A stretch of 32,649 bases of DNA from Deltaproteobacteria bacterium (GCA_016218905.1 JACRCS010000271.1:1-32649), one strand, 5' to 3'. Counted from the first letter of the stretch, positions 23,509-31,815 are shown. Program-made: numbers and translations. The notes: generated from the sequence alone by a model not told the origin.

Positions 23509-24396
23509 TCAGCGGCAGGCCGGATCAGCGACCTCCCAGGACGAGCCGTGGCTGTACCCCCTCCCCCGGCACCCGCCGAGGCAATGGGGCAGCGCGGCGC
23601 AGGGACGGCACTCGGCCGGCGGCGTGCCGAGCCTCTGCCGCACCGCCCTCTTGCGCTCGCCCCCGAAGATCTCCGCCAGGGAGTCTTCTCCGAGCCTGCC
23701 CAGCGGGTGCGGCAGCGCGGGGCAGGGATGGACCGCCGCGTCGGGCGCGATGTAGAGCATGGTGTTCGCCGCCTGACACCCTCCCTCGGGAAAGGGGCGT
23801 TCCGGGTAGAAGACCTTCCACAGGAACGGGTCGTGGATCGTGAGCCGAACGCGCGGTCGCTGGTCGGCCACCGGCAGGGTGAGAGCGAGGAGCTCGCGCG
23901 CCGAGGCATCCGGATACGACTCGGGGGCGCCGCCCCTCGCTCGGGGGATCGGGAAGACGACCTGCGAGACCCCTTCTGCGTCGCAGAAGGAGAGGAGCTC
24001 GGGGAGCTCCCGCCAGTTGTCGCTGCCGACGCGGAACGATACCCCGAGGGGAACGTCCAGGACGTCGCGCCACCAGTCCGCCGCCGCGAAGGGTCGGAGC
24101 TCCTCCACCGACGCGGCGCAGACCAACACCTCCCGCACGCCCAGGCCCCGAAGCTCTCCCGCCGAACCGGCGACTGCCGCGGCCGACGCACTCAGGGTCA
24201 CGGCGACGGCTTTCCCCACGAGCGCTTCCAGCGCGGTGCGACACGCCGGGCCGAGCAAGGCGCCTCCGTCGTAGAGGTGCAGGCTTAGCGCTCGGCTGGC
24301 GAGGATCTCGGCACAGATCGGGAGGGGGTCGGGAGCCCGGGCGAGCGGGGCGGGGGTCAGGTCCCAGTAGATCCGGATCGGCGCCTTCAGCTCCAT
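23509..24396 (-). CDS. SPASM-domain protein without a radical SAM cluster (GeoRSP-type partner)
   Basis: The 295-residue protein opens 'MELKAPIRIYWDLTPAP' like a radical SAM barrel and keeps several barrel-like strand/helix segments. It lacks the CxxxCxxC that would hold the catalytic 4Fe-4S cluster. The C-terminus keeps a cysteine-rich SPASM region: 'GGCQAANTMLYIAPDAAVHPCPALPHPLG' and 'CRPCAALPHCLGGCRGRGYSHGSSWEVADPACR', enough for auxiliary Fe-S clusters. This pairs with the active radical SAM enzyme encoded 23 bases upstream. The arrangement PqqD-like, radical SAM/SPASM, SPASM-only fits the GeoRSP system described from Geobacter genomes, in which the target peptide is not established. It is probably an inactive partner that helps bind substrate or carry electrons. 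Confidence 0.83.
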   Translation of the reverse strand: MELKAPIRIYWDLTPAPLARAPDPLPICAEILASRALSLHLYDGGALLGPACRTALEALVGKAVAVTLSASAAAVAGSAGELRGLGVREVLVCAASVEELRPFAAADWWRDVLDVPLGVSFRVGSDNWRELPELLSFCDAEGVSQVVFPIPRARGGAPESYPDASARELLALTLPVADQRPRVRLTIHDPFLWKVFYPERPFPEGGCQAANTMLYIAPDAAVHPCPALPHPLGRLGEDSLAEIFGGERKRAVRQRLGTPPAECRPCAALPHCLGGCRGRGYSHGSSWEVADPACR

Positions 24397-24419
24397 GAGC
24401 CTATCCCGCTCCCGGGGCC

Positions 24420-25418
24420 TCAGGTCCAGCAGTGCGGATCGGGGCTGTTGAAGTCGCCGGTGAGAGCCAGGGCTCTGGCGCTGCACCCCCCCAAGCACTC
24501 GGCGTAGTTCCCGCAGGTGCTGCACTTGCCCGTCGGCTGCTTGTTTCGGAGCTTCTCCAGCACGGGAGAGTGGAGCCAGACGGCGCGCAGGTCGTCGCGA
24601 ACGATGTTCCCGATCACCACCGGGATGAACCCGCAAGGGGTGATGTCGCCGTTGACCTTGATGTTGAGGGAGAGCTTTCCGCAGACGCTCCCCTTCACGA
24701 GGCTCGAGCCGCCGTTCCTCCCCAGGGAGGCGATGATCGGATCGTCGAAGGAGACCTCCAGGTCGGCGACTCCCCTCCTCGCGTCCATGGCAGCCAGGTA
24801 GAACTCCTTCCACTCGGTGGGGGTCAGGTCGAGCTCGTCGCGATTGGCGTACCCGAGCCCGGAGCACTTGAAGTTGTGGAAGTTCAGCTGTTGAGCGCCG
24901 CAGGCGCGCGCGAAGCGGATCAGCTGGTCGACGTGGCCCTGGTTGATCCGGCAGATCACGGTGGAGATCGAGGTCCGGACCCCGACCGACTGCAGGTGCG
25001 CCAGGGCGTCCGTCGCGCGGGCGTGGCTCCCGGCGACGCCTCGAAAGGCGTCGTGGACCTCGGGCAGGTGGCTGTCGATGCTGACGCCTACGCTGAAGAA
25101 GCCTGCTTGCTTCAAGGAGCGGGCGAGGTCCCGGTCGAGGAGGTACCCGTTGCTGTTCATCGACACGCGCAGGCCGCACCGGGAGGCGAACTGGGCCACA
25201 GCCGGCAGGTCCCGGCGTAGGAGGGGTTCTCCGCCACCGAAGTTTACGGCCATGACCCCGCACTTCGCCGCCTTCTCGAGCGCCCCGTAGAGGACGTCGG
25301 GCTCGAGCTCCTCGTTCGCGTCTTCGCGGCTGTAGCAGTGTCTGCAGCGAAAGTTGCAGTTATTGTTGAGGGCCCAGTTGATCGTCAGGGGGGCCTTGAT
25401 GAACCACTCACCGGGCAT
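24420..25418 (-). CDS. Radical SAM/SPASM peptide-modifying enzyme (GeoRSP type)
   Basis: The 332-residue enzyme has the cluster motif CNFRCRHC (C21, C25, C28; CxxxCxxC), the SAM-binding 'FGGGEPLLRRDLP' loop and 'MNSNGYLLD', typical of peptide-maturing radical SAM proteins. The last 100 residues form a SPASM domain: 'CGKLSLNIKVNGDITPCGFIPVVIGNI', 'CSTCGNYAECLGGCSARALALTGDFNSPDPHC'. These enzymes make thioether, C-C or epimerised bonds in ribosomal peptides or mature enzyme subunits. The start overlaps the PqqD-like stop by 11 bases, implying coupled translation, and the true start at 25418 gives a normal-length enzyme; the frame is open 41 codons further. The substrate may be the small ORF at 31832-31894; this is inference. 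Confidence 0.92.
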   Translation of the reverse strand: MPGEWFIKAPLTINWALNNNCNFRCRHCYSREDANEELEPDVLYGALEKAAKCGVMAVNFGGGEPLLRRDLPAVAQFASRCGLRVSMNSNGYLLDRDLARSLKQAGFFSVGVSIDSHLPEVHDAFRGVAGSHARATDALAHLQSVGVRTSISTVICRINQGHVDQLIRFARACGAQQLNFHNFKCSGLGYANRDELDLTPTEWKEFYLAAMDARRGVADLEVSFDDPIIASLGRNGGSSLVKGSVCGKLSLNIKVNGDITPCGFIPVVIGNIVRDDLRAVWLHSPVLEKLRNKQPTGKCSTCGNYAECLGGCSARALALTGDFNSPDPHCWT

Positions 25419-25728
25419 GGCGGACCCACCCCCTGCCGGCCAGATCGGCGAGGAAGGCTTCCACGTCGGTCCGCAGGACGTCCGCCTCGACCTCGAACTG
25501 CTCGAGGAGCCCGGCGACGATCTCTTCGACCGTGCGCCCATCGCAACGCTTCCAGATCTCCGTCCCCAGGAGGTTCAGGGCGACGATCTCACCTCCGGCG
25601 AAGAGGATCGACGTCCCCAGATCGGCGACGTCACCGTCGCCGGCGAGCTTCTCCTCGGCTTCCGCGAGGGCGTCCTCCTCTTCCCGCCACAGGACCTCCT
25701 CGTTTCGGTACACGCGACTCGTCGTCAT
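25408..25728 (-). CDS. PqqD-like peptide chaperone / RiPP recognition element (GeoRSP type)
   Basis: The 106-residue protein fits the PqqD/RRE fold: beta strands 'VYRNEEVLWREEED' and 'TSILFAGGEIVALNLLGTEIWKRCDGRTVEEIVAGLLEQFEVEADVLRTDVEAFLADLAGRGWV'. The 'LN..G..IW..CDG..T..EI' core is diagnostic of the PqqD family. PqqD-like domains bind the leader of a precursor peptide and hand it to the radical SAM enzyme encoded next. The ATG at 25728 gives a single-domain protein slightly longer than PqqD (about 90); an acidic N-terminal insert 'EDALAEAEEKLAGDGDVADLG' accounts for the extra length. It overlaps the radical SAM start by 11 bases. Confidence 0.9.
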   Translation of the reverse strand: MTTSRVYRNEEVLWREEEDALAEAEEKLAGDGDVADLGTSILFAGGEIVALNLLGTEIWKRCDGRTVEEIVAGLLEQFEVEADVLRTDVEAFLADLAGRGWVRHAR

Positions 25729-25760
25729 GCTCTCCTCGACACTCGGCTCCCGCCTCGGAA

Positions 25761-26324
25761 TCAGATCAACTTCTTCGCTTTCAGGAAATCCCGGGCGATC
25801 TTCCGCGGCTTCTCGTCGCCTTGGACCGCCCGCACCAGCTTGGCGTAGCTCTCCTCGGTCAGGGCGCTCGTCAGTCTGTTGATCACCTTGGGAAGGGCAG
25901 GCAGATGCCCCATCGTGTCCGCCCCGATCACCGGTGCGAAGAAACGGTTGCCGCCCTCGAGGGAGACGGGCTCGAGCCAGACGAGATCGAGGCTCTTCCG
26001 GTACTCCCGTTTGAGCGCCTCGTAAGTGCTCCTGGCGTTTCCTTCCGGCGCCAGCCCGACCTCCTTCACCCCCCGGTCGGTATTCTCGATGATAATGCCC
26101 ACGTCGCCCTTCTTCACGGCCGCGTAGAGCCCCTTCACGTCCTTGAACGAGACGACGCTCACCGTCGTGCCGGTCCTCTCGGCGACCATCTGCGCGATCA
26201 GCTCCGCGTAGATGGTCTCCTGCGGCGTATTGACTACTCCTATGGTGAGGTTCTTCCCCACGCACGCGAAGACGGGCTGGAGCCAAAGGAGGAGCAACAC
26301 GGGAACGACGGCGAGTCTGGTCAT
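25761..26324 (-). CDS. Short OpuAC-like (glycine betaine type) binding protein
   Basis: The 187-residue protein has a signal sequence MTRLAVVPVLLLLWLQPVFAC, possibly a lipobox (VFAC). The body starts like OpuAC/ProX: 'KNLTIGVVNTPQETIYAELIAQMVAERTGTTVSVVSFKDVKGLYAAVKKGDVGIIIENTDRGVKEVG', and ends 'LPKVINRLTSALTEESYAKLVRAVQGDEKPRKIARDFLKAKKLI'. At this length it is far shorter than a full ProX (about 300) and lacks most of the second lobe. The typical aromatic cage cannot be confirmed. It overlaps the preceding gene by ATGA and is 32 bases ahead of the PqqD-like gene. As with the PhnD-like protein, no transporter partner is seen. It may act as a periplasmic ligand or peptide-product binding protein of the cluster. 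Confidence 0.75.
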   Translation of the reverse strand: MTRLAVVPVLLLLWLQPVFACVGKNLTIGVVNTPQETIYAELIAQMVAERTGTTVSVVSFKDVKGLYAAVKKGDVGIIIENTDRGVKEVGLAPEGNARSTYEALKREYRKSLDLVWLEPVSLEGGNRFFAPVIGADTMGHLPALPKVINRLTSALTEESYAKLVRAVQGDEKPRKIARDFLKAKKLI

Positions 26325-27025
26325 GGTGCGACCTCCAGGTCGATGGAGAGATCCTTCTGGTCCGGAGTCAGGTTCACCTTCTTCAAGGTTCTCCCCTCCC
26401 GGGGCGGGAACACCACGTCCGCACCGACGTAATACGTCCCGGGAGGCAGCAGGAGGAGGCACGCGCCGGTACCGTCCGCCGGGGGAGAGAGGAAATCGGG
26501 CAGACCGGCCTTCCCCTCGTCCCTGCGCGCGAAGAGGTAGGCGTTCGCCGCCGGGGCGCCCTCCTTATCGATGAGCCGGCCGCGGAGTTGGAGGACCTCT
26601 CCTTCCGGAGCGCGCCGCTCCTCACCCAGCTCTCGGACGCTCGCGATCGTGAAGTCCGCGACGACGACCTCCCCGGCCTTCCCCTCGATCTCCACCGGCG
26701 CGCCCGAATGGCGGTCGGAAGGCTGCAGGGGACCGTACCGCGGGCCGGTCCTCTGGCGGGCCACGGCCCAGTAGGTTCCGGGAGGAAGCCCGATGGCGTA
26801 GGTCCCGTTCTCGATCGTGGGCGGGGTAATGAAGTCCACCGGCCGCCGAGTGTCGGGAGTGCGGTAGAGCGCCACTTCGGCTCCTGGCGACGGCTTCCCC
26901 TGCCGGTCGGAGACCCGCCCGTGGAGGGTAAACAGCGCCTCCGCCGAGCCGGTCTTCCCAGCCGCCGCCGATAGCCCGGCAGCGCCGAGGAGGACGCCCA
27001 GCAGGAGAGCTCGCGACCCGCTCAT
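26321..27025 (-). CDS. Secreted protein with two carboxypeptidase-regulatory-like domains
   Basis: The 234-residue protein has a signal peptide (LLLGVLLGAAGLSAAAG) and two similar beta-sandwich units. The first is about residues 30-110: 'FTLHGRVSDRQGKPSPGAEVALYRTPDTRRPVDFITPPTIENGTYAIGLPPGTYWAVARQRTG'. The second is about residues 150-215: 'LQLRGRLIDKEGAPAANAYLFARRDEGKAGLPDFLSPPADGTGACLLLLPPGTYYVGADVVFPPREG'. These are CarboxypepD_reg/SdrB-like folds used in surface and cell-envelope proteins. It overlaps the OpuAC-like gene (ATGA), so it belongs to the radical SAM operon. It is one of four such proteins in region E. Its binding partner is not apparent. Confidence 0.83.
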   Translation of the reverse strand: MSGSRALLLGVLLGAAGLSAAAGKTGSAEALFTLHGRVSDRQGKPSPGAEVALYRTPDTRRPVDFITPPTIENGTYAIGLPPGTYWAVARQRTGPRYGPLQPSDRHSGAPVEIEGKAGEVVVADFTIASVRELGEERRAPEGEVLQLRGRLIDKEGAPAANAYLFARRDEGKAGLPDFLSPPADGTGACLLLLPPGTYYVGADVVFPPREGRTLKKVNLTPDQKDLSIDLEVAP

Positions 27026-27058
27026 CGTCGCCTCGCCCCTTCCCTATTGGTTCGCGAA

Positions 27059-29581
27059 CTAACCATCGGCCTTTGGGAGCTGCAACGGCAGCGGCGCGCG
27101 GAGGAACGGCTCGAATCGTACGGTCCCGATTCCCGGCTCCTGCCTCCCGTCGAAAATGGTGTCGCCGGGATCGCCCTCGCCCCACCAGTTCCCTGTGGCC
27201 GTGACGTCTTCGTCGTTGAAGTCGCCGATCCGCAAGTTGTAGTTGCTGTTCCCGAAGATGTTGTTCGCGACGAGGCCCAGCCCGGCGCCCTTCTCTCGAA
27301 CGAAGACGCCGACCTCGTTGCCGGTGATTGCCGAGTTGCGCACAGTCGCGTTGCCTCGATAGGTCCTGAGGCCGATGGAGTTCTCGGTGAGCAGCGTCCG
27401 CTCTACCTCCATCGGGCCGCTCCGAAAACGGATGCCGCCGTAGTTCCGACGAATGACCGTGTCGGCTATGACGAGCTCCGAGAAGTGGCTGTGAACGCCC
27501 CAGGTCGCGTACTCGACGACGCAGTGGGCCATGATGCTGCCGTTGGCGTTCTCGAGCTGGATCTCATCCCAAGCGCCGGGCTCGCGTCTCTCGAGAGCAG
27601 TGAAGAGGATCTTCCTGCTACTCTCGCCCCGGGCCGTGAGCTTGCCGCGGACGGTCAGTCCCGTCCCACCGGAGAAGGAGATCCGCGTACCCGGGGCCAC
27701 CTCGAGTGTGGCGGCGGGGGCGACAGTCACACTCCGGCTCACCGCGATGGCTCCGCGCCAGGTGACCCCGGTATCCACCGTCGAGAGCGGCCAGGTGAAG
27801 ACGAACGGAGCTTGCGCCGGTTCTCCGTACGCCACCGCCCCTTTGGCCGGGTCGTCCTGCTTGTCGAAGATGGCTATTTCGGGCGACTCCTCTCCCCACC
27901 AGTTGCCCGGCGCCGAAACGTCGCCGCTCCCCTCGACGCCGATGGCGTAGAGCCCGTTGCCGCTGAAGTTGTTCTCTTCCACGGTCCCCGCGAAAGACTG
28001 GATCCCGATCCCCCGTTCGCCGTTGCCGCTGAAGAGGTTGCGGCTGATACGCCCCCCGGTCTCTTGGATGCTGATGCCGTTCAGACCGTTACCGCCCACG
28101 AAATTACCCGAAATCTCGAGGTTGTCCGTGCTCTTCAGGGAGAGCCCGGTCTCCCCGTTGTTGCTGACGCAGTTGCGGACGAATGAGCCGTAGAACGCGT
28201 CCGTGACGAGGAGTCCGTAGCGATTGCCGTCGACCAGGTTCTGCTCGAAGACCGTCGCGCCCTCCCGAATCCTGACTGCTTCCTTGCGGTTGCCAACGAA
28301 CCTGTTCCGGCGGGCGGTGAGCGTCACGCGAAAGAAGTTCACGCCCTGCCAGTTCCCGTTCACCTTGTTGTCGTTGAACGCGACTTCCGAATCCCTCGCC
28401 TGGATGGCGCTCCTGTTCCCGAAGAACCGATTGCCCTGGAGGAGGACCGTCGACTCCTGAAACTGCAGGCCCCGGTAGTTGTCGCTGAAGGAACAGTTCG
28501 TGATCGCGGCCCGGGAGAAGTGGAAGTGGAGCGCCCGATAGGCGTTCTCGAAGCTACAGAAGTCGAACAGGTTCCAGGAGCCCGCGCTGTTCATGAGGTT
28601 GACGGCATCCCAGCCGGCCCCGCCCCGTCTTCCGCCCGCGAAGCGGAACACGATGGGGGAGGTCCCCGTGCCCTTGGCGATCATCACGCCCTGAACGAGG
28701 AGCCCGTTCTCTCCGATGCCGTCCCCGTTGGTATCCCGGTCCGTGAACTCGACGACGGTCCCCGGCAGGACGACCAGCCGGCTTCCCTCCGGCACACGTA
28801 CCTGCCCGCTCACCTCCACCCGTCCCCGCCAGACGGTCTCTCCGCCGAGCACCGCGTCGCCGTACCGCTGCGTGACGGGCTGCTTGAGCGGCCCGGTGCT
28901 CGGAAACACGTCCACCGCCGGCATCGAGGGAAGCCGGCGCATCGAGAAGGTATCTTTCGCCCGGTTCCCCCTCACCTCGGCAAAGGAAGCCCCGGGCACG
29001 TTGCTCCCCAGCGCGACGATGCCGAACTCATTGGCCGTGATCCGGTTCCCCTCCCCCTGCGCCGGCGCCTTCTCCTGCTCGAGGACGAGGCCGTAACGGT
29101 TGCCCAGGAGAGTCGAGTCCTGGAGCCGGAGAGCTCCATCGAGCACGTGGACGGCCGTATCGGCGTCTTCCACCCGGCAGTGCCGCAGGGAAGCGGTCCC
29201 GCCGTTTACGAGCAGGCCGGCCCAGGTGCCCGGCTTCCGCTCCTCCGCCGCCGAGAAGGAGATGGGGGCCGTCGCTTCCCCGTCGGCCCGGAGCGTCCCC
29301 CTCACCGTCAGCTCCACCAGCGGGGAGAGGTACTCGGGGTCGGTCTTGGAGCTGTCCGTCCTGGCGACCCTGACGCGGGTGCCCGGGGCGATCGTGAGGG
29401 TCACGCCCGGAGGGACGAGGACGTCTTCCGAGAGGAGGACGTCTCCCTGCCAGACGACGTCGCCGGTCAAGACGGCAGCGTCCGACCGGGTGGACTGAGA
29501 GAAGCACTGAACCAGGGACGCCAGGAGAGCTATGAGGATCGCTGGGCGCACGACTGGCGAATGAGAGCTCCGTTTCTCCAT
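27059..29581 (-). CDS. Secreted right-handed parallel beta-helix protein
   Basis: The 840-residue protein has an N-terminal signal (ILIALLASLVQCFSQSTRSDA; cleavage site uncertain). It holds three blocks that start with 'GDVVWQGDVLLSEDVLVPPGVTLTIAPGTRVRV', 'ETVWRGRVEVSGQVRVPEGSRLVVLPGTVVEF' and 'VTWRGAIAVSRSVTVAPAATLEVAPGTRISF', each followed by many NosD-type coils such as 'NRYGLVLEQ', 'NGLNGISIQETGGRISRNLFSGNGERGIGIQ'. Two copies of 'GNWWGE' mark the ends of coils. The fold is used by adhesins, polysaccharide-active enzymes and periplasmic NosD/CASH proteins; no catalytic residues are recognised. A weak GAGGA precedes the ATG. It is followed after 33 bases by the regulatory-domain gene and so is likely in the same operon. 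Confidence 0.88.
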   Translation of the reverse strand: MEKRSSHSPVVRPAILIALLASLVQCFSQSTRSDAAVLTGDVVWQGDVLLSEDVLVPPGVTLTIAPGTRVRVARTDSSKTDPEYLSPLVELTVRGTLRADGEATAPISFSAAEERKPGTWAGLLVNGGTASLRHCRVEDADTAVHVLDGALRLQDSTLLGNRYGLVLEQEKAPAQGEGNRITANEFGIVALGSNVPGASFAEVRGNRAKDTFSMRRLPSMPAVDVFPSTGPLKQPVTQRYGDAVLGGETVWRGRVEVSGQVRVPEGSRLVVLPGTVVEFTDRDTNGDGIGENGLLVQGVMIAKGTGTSPIVFRFAGGRRGGAGWDAVNLMNSAGSWNLFDFCSFENAYRALHFHFSRAAITNCSFSDNYRGLQFQESTVLLQGNRFFGNRSAIQARDSEVAFNDNKVNGNWQGVNFFRVTLTARRNRFVGNRKEAVRIREGATVFEQNLVDGNRYGLLVTDAFYGSFVRNCVSNNGETGLSLKSTDNLEISGNFVGGNGLNGISIQETGGRISRNLFSGNGERGIGIQSFAGTVEENNFSGNGLYAIGVEGSGDVSAPGNWWGEESPEIAIFDKQDDPAKGAVAYGEPAQAPFVFTWPLSTVDTGVTWRGAIAVSRSVTVAPAATLEVAPGTRISFSGGTGLTVRGKLTARGESSRKILFTALERREPGAWDEIQLENANGSIMAHCVVEYATWGVHSHFSELVIADTVIRRNYGGIRFRSGPMEVERTLLTENSIGLRTYRGNATVRNSAITGNEVGVFVREKGAGLGLVANNIFGNSNYNLRIGDFNDEDVTATGNWWGEGDPGDTIFDGRQEPGIGTVRFEPFLRAPLPLQLPKADG

Positions 29582-29624
29582 TGTCCTCGCATCAGACGTG
29601 CGCCGGAGAGCCCCGGCGCGACGC

Positions 29625-29945
29625 TTAGAGGGCCGCCAAATCCGCCGTCAGCCTCTCGATCCTCCGCAGCTTGCGATGCGCGAGCGTGAGCCGAAGCTCC
29701 GCCTCTTCGGGAGTCTCCCCCTCGGGGGGGATGAGAAGCTCCTCCCGCTCCATCTCCAGGCGTTCGATCGTCGCGCTGATCGTCGCCCGGAGCTCCTCGG
29801 GCGCGACCGGCGGCCACGACTCCTCGCCCACGTCGAGAGTCGGGCTCGGAAACGCTTGGGGGGTTCCATCCAGGATACCCGTCTCCGCCGCGGCGAATCC
29901 CCCCGCCAACGAGAGAACAACGGCGCAGCACATGGCGATTCTCAT
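29625..29945 (-). CDS. Small secreted hypothetical protein
   Basis: The 106-residue product has a signal peptide (MRIAMCCAVVLSLAGGFAAA) and then an acidic, Pro-rich region and two charged helices ('PEELRATISATIERLEMEREELLIPPEGETPEEAELRLTLAHRKLRRIERLTADLAAL') likely to form a helical hairpin or coiled coil in the periplasm. GAGGG lies five bases before the ATG at 29945; the GTG two codons further up is also possible. The stop is 43 bases before the beta-helix start. I do not recognise a family, but its position in the row of minus-strand genes, codon use and signal peptide support it as real. Confidence 0.7.
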   Translation of the reverse strand: MRIAMCCAVVLSLAGGFAAAETGILDGTPQAFPSPTLDVGEESWPPVAPEELRATISATIERLEMEREELLIPPEGETPEEAELRLTLAHRKLRRIERLTADLAAL

Positions 29946-30000
29946 CGGCACCCTCAGCTTTCGTAGGTCCAGCGTCGCACCCGCGGTACGGCGTCTCCAC

Positions 30001-30750
30001 TCAATAGGCGATGACGTCGGCGTTGATCGTCTCCCCTCGGTTGACCGTCACGGTTCGAGGGGACTCCATGTACGACGGGTAATACGCATAGGCGTACCGC
30101 GACCAGTCACTGCCTACGTAGATGTAGTAGCTTCCCGGCTCTCTCAGCCGCACGGTGTAAGCACCGCTGGCGTCGGTGGGCTTCAGGGCCGGGTAGAGGT
30201 TCGGCCCGCAATCCCCTCCGCTGTAGTAGTAGCACGGGCTCCGTTGGGCCCTGACGTACCGTCCCGGCAGGGGCACCCCGGCCGAGTTCTTTACCGTACC
30301 GGTGATCGTGGCGCCTCCGGGCAAGAAGGAGTAGGCGTACAGCGTCCCCAGATCCAGTGTCGCCCCCGCCGTAATGGTAATGGGCAGTTGGGGCATCCAC
30401 GTGTAGTCCCCTTCCTCCGGGGGTCCGAAGATTCCTCCCTCGGGCGGATAGGTTCTGATCCTTTTCGTGATGCGGATGTGGTAGGTCCCTTCGGGGACGG
30501 TCTTGCTCACGATACCGTCGTTGCCGGAAGGCCCGAGGATGTAGTCGGCCTTCGAGTAGAACTTCTCCATCGGGGGCAACGCCGCCGCGTCGCGGAGGTA
30601 CACGTAGGCGTTGCTCAGGTTGGTTTCCGCTCCGGTGCCGGGATCTTTGAACTTGAAGGTTACCTTCAACGTACCTGTGGCCGCGTGAGCCGCAGTCACA
30701 CTCAAGACCGAAAGGAGCAAAGCAAAGGATACGCACCGTCTCGCTTTCAT
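30001..30750 (-). CDS. Secreted carboxypeptidase-regulatory-like protein (paralogue A)
   Basis: The 249-residue protein has signal peptide MKARRCVSFALLLSVLSVTAAHA. It starts 'ATGTLKVTFKFKDPGTGAETNLSNAYVYLRDAAALPPMEKFYSKADYILGPSG' and has 'GPPEEGDYTWMPQLPITITAGATLDLGTLYAYSF'. A CarboxypepD_reg-type unit follows: 'ATITGTVKNSAGVPLPGRYVRAQRSPCYYYSGGDCGPNLYPALKPTDASGAYTVRLREPGSYYIYVGS'. The tail is Tyr-rich and ends 'TVNRGETINADVIAY'. It is a clear paralogue of the neighbouring upstream gene at 30864, sharing TLK(V/Y)TFK(F/Y)K, P(P)MEK(F/Y), PPEEGDYTW and G(R/Q)YVRAQ. Both have two conserved cysteines in the middle domain that may form a disulfide. The role is unknown; a surface or matrix protein is likely. 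Confidence 0.85.
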   Translation of the reverse strand: MKARRCVSFALLLSVLSVTAAHAATGTLKVTFKFKDPGTGAETNLSNAYVYLRDAAALPPMEKFYSKADYILGPSGNDGIVSKTVPEGTYHIRITKRIRTYPPEGGIFGPPEEGDYTWMPQLPITITAGATLDLGTLYAYSFLPGGATITGTVKNSAGVPLPGRYVRAQRSPCYYYSGGDCGPNLYPALKPTDASGAYTVRLREPGSYYIYVGSDWSRYAYAYYPSYMESPRTVTVNRGETINADVIAY

Positions 30751-30863
30751 TCGTGTCTCCCATCGTCAGCAACGAGACTTGAAGACGGCCGATTGAGCCA
30801 CGTATCTTCTGTCGACGACCAGGTCGCTCGCTCCGGCGGGTGTTTCTCGACCGAACGCCGCAC

Positions 30864-31655
30864 CTACAACGCGTCCCACTTCGTCACGTCGACCGTCACT
30901 TTGTCCCCTCTCCTGACCGTCACCGGCCGCAACAGGACGGGCCCGGGCGCGCCGATGCCGGCGGAGTTGTAGCCCGCGCTAGTGCCCGCGATCAGACGCG
31001 CGGTGGCGTAGATGTAATAGGTTCCGGGATCTCTCAAAGTGAGCGTGTATTGGCCGTTGGCGTCGGTCCGCTGCATCGCCAGGTCCTTTACGGGCCCACA
31101 CTGGTTCGGGTAAATCACCTCGTCTCCCTCGATGCAAGGTTCCGTCTGGGCGCGCACGTACTGCCCCGCGAGCGGGCGCCCGTAGATGTCTCTCACCGTG
31201 CCGGAGACGGTGATCGGCAAGTATGCGAAAGGAGCTGCGTAGATCGTCCCGAGATCGACGACTCCGTTGGTCGTGATCATGATCGGGACCGTCTTGATCC
31301 ACGTATAATCCCCTTCCTCGGGCGGGCCTTTGTACGCACTGGAATCTGTCCGGTTCTTTCTCTGCAGGATTCGAACCCAGTAGGTCCCCTCCGGCAGCAC
31401 GATGCTGCAGGAGCCGTCGGCCTGGGTCCCCGAAAGGACGTAGTCCGGCTTTGAAAGGTACTTCTCCATCGGAGGCGGCCTGGAAGCACTGCGGACGTAA
31501 GCCCAGCTCCGCAGGAGAGTCTCCTCCACGCCGGTATCCGGATTCTTGTACTTGAAGGTGTACTTCAGAGTTCCGCTCGCAGCTGCGCTCCCGGCAGAAA
31601 CGAGAACCAGCAGGGCGGACGCCAGAAGCAGAGTGTTTCGACGGTTTGCACTCAT
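30864..31655 (-). CDS. Secreted carboxypeptidase-regulatory-like protein (paralogue B)
   Basis: The 263-residue protein has a signal peptide ending 'LVSAGSAAA'. The body is 'SGTLKYTFKYKNPDTGVEETLLRSWAYVRSASRPPPMEKYLSKPDYVLSGTQADGSCSIVLPEGTYWVRILQRKN', then 'YKGPPEEGDYTWIKTVPIMITTNGVVDLGTIYAAPFAYLPITVSGTVRDIYGRPLAGQYVRAQTEPCIEGDEVIYPNQCGPVKDLAMQRTDANGQYTLTLRDPGTYYIYATA'. It is about the same length and architecture as paralogue A 113 bases downstream, so the two arose by tandem duplication. GGGAG lies five bases before the ATG. Both include a Cys-x(n)-Cys pair around the RAQxxPC segment. Function is unknown. Confidence 0.85.
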   Translation of the reverse strand: MSANRRNTLLLASALLVLVSAGSAAASGTLKYTFKYKNPDTGVEETLLRSWAYVRSASRPPPMEKYLSKPDYVLSGTQADGSCSIVLPEGTYWVRILQRKNRTDSSAYKGPPEEGDYTWIKTVPIMITTNGVVDLGTIYAAPFAYLPITVSGTVRDIYGRPLAGQYVRAQTEPCIEGDEVIYPNQCGPVKDLAMQRTDANGQYTLTLRDPGTYYIYATARLIAGTSAGYNSAGIGAPGPVLLRPVTVRRGDKVTVDVTKWDAL

Positions 31656-31777
31656 CTTGCTCCCTACCGCTGAAGAGCTCAGATGGCCTGAGCCGTAGTG
31701 TCATCAAGCGATAACGGCCGAGGACCCATCGTTCTATGTAAACGCTGCCGCAGTCCGGGCAGCCCCGTCGCTGTAGG

Positions 31778-31815
31778 CCGAGAGGCACTGGGCAACGGGT
31801 GCACAGTGCCCTCGG
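31778..31815 (-). other. Hairpin downstream of the small peptide ORF
   Basis: On the minus strand CCGAGGGCACTG and CAGTGCCTCTCGG form a stem of 12 bp with one bulged base and a 13-base loop. It starts 16 bases after the stop of the 20-codon ORF. No T-tract follows, so it is a candidate attenuating or 3'-end-stabilising hairpin that could raise the level of the peptide message relative to the genes below. No other element is supported in 31656-31777. Confidence 0.55.
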
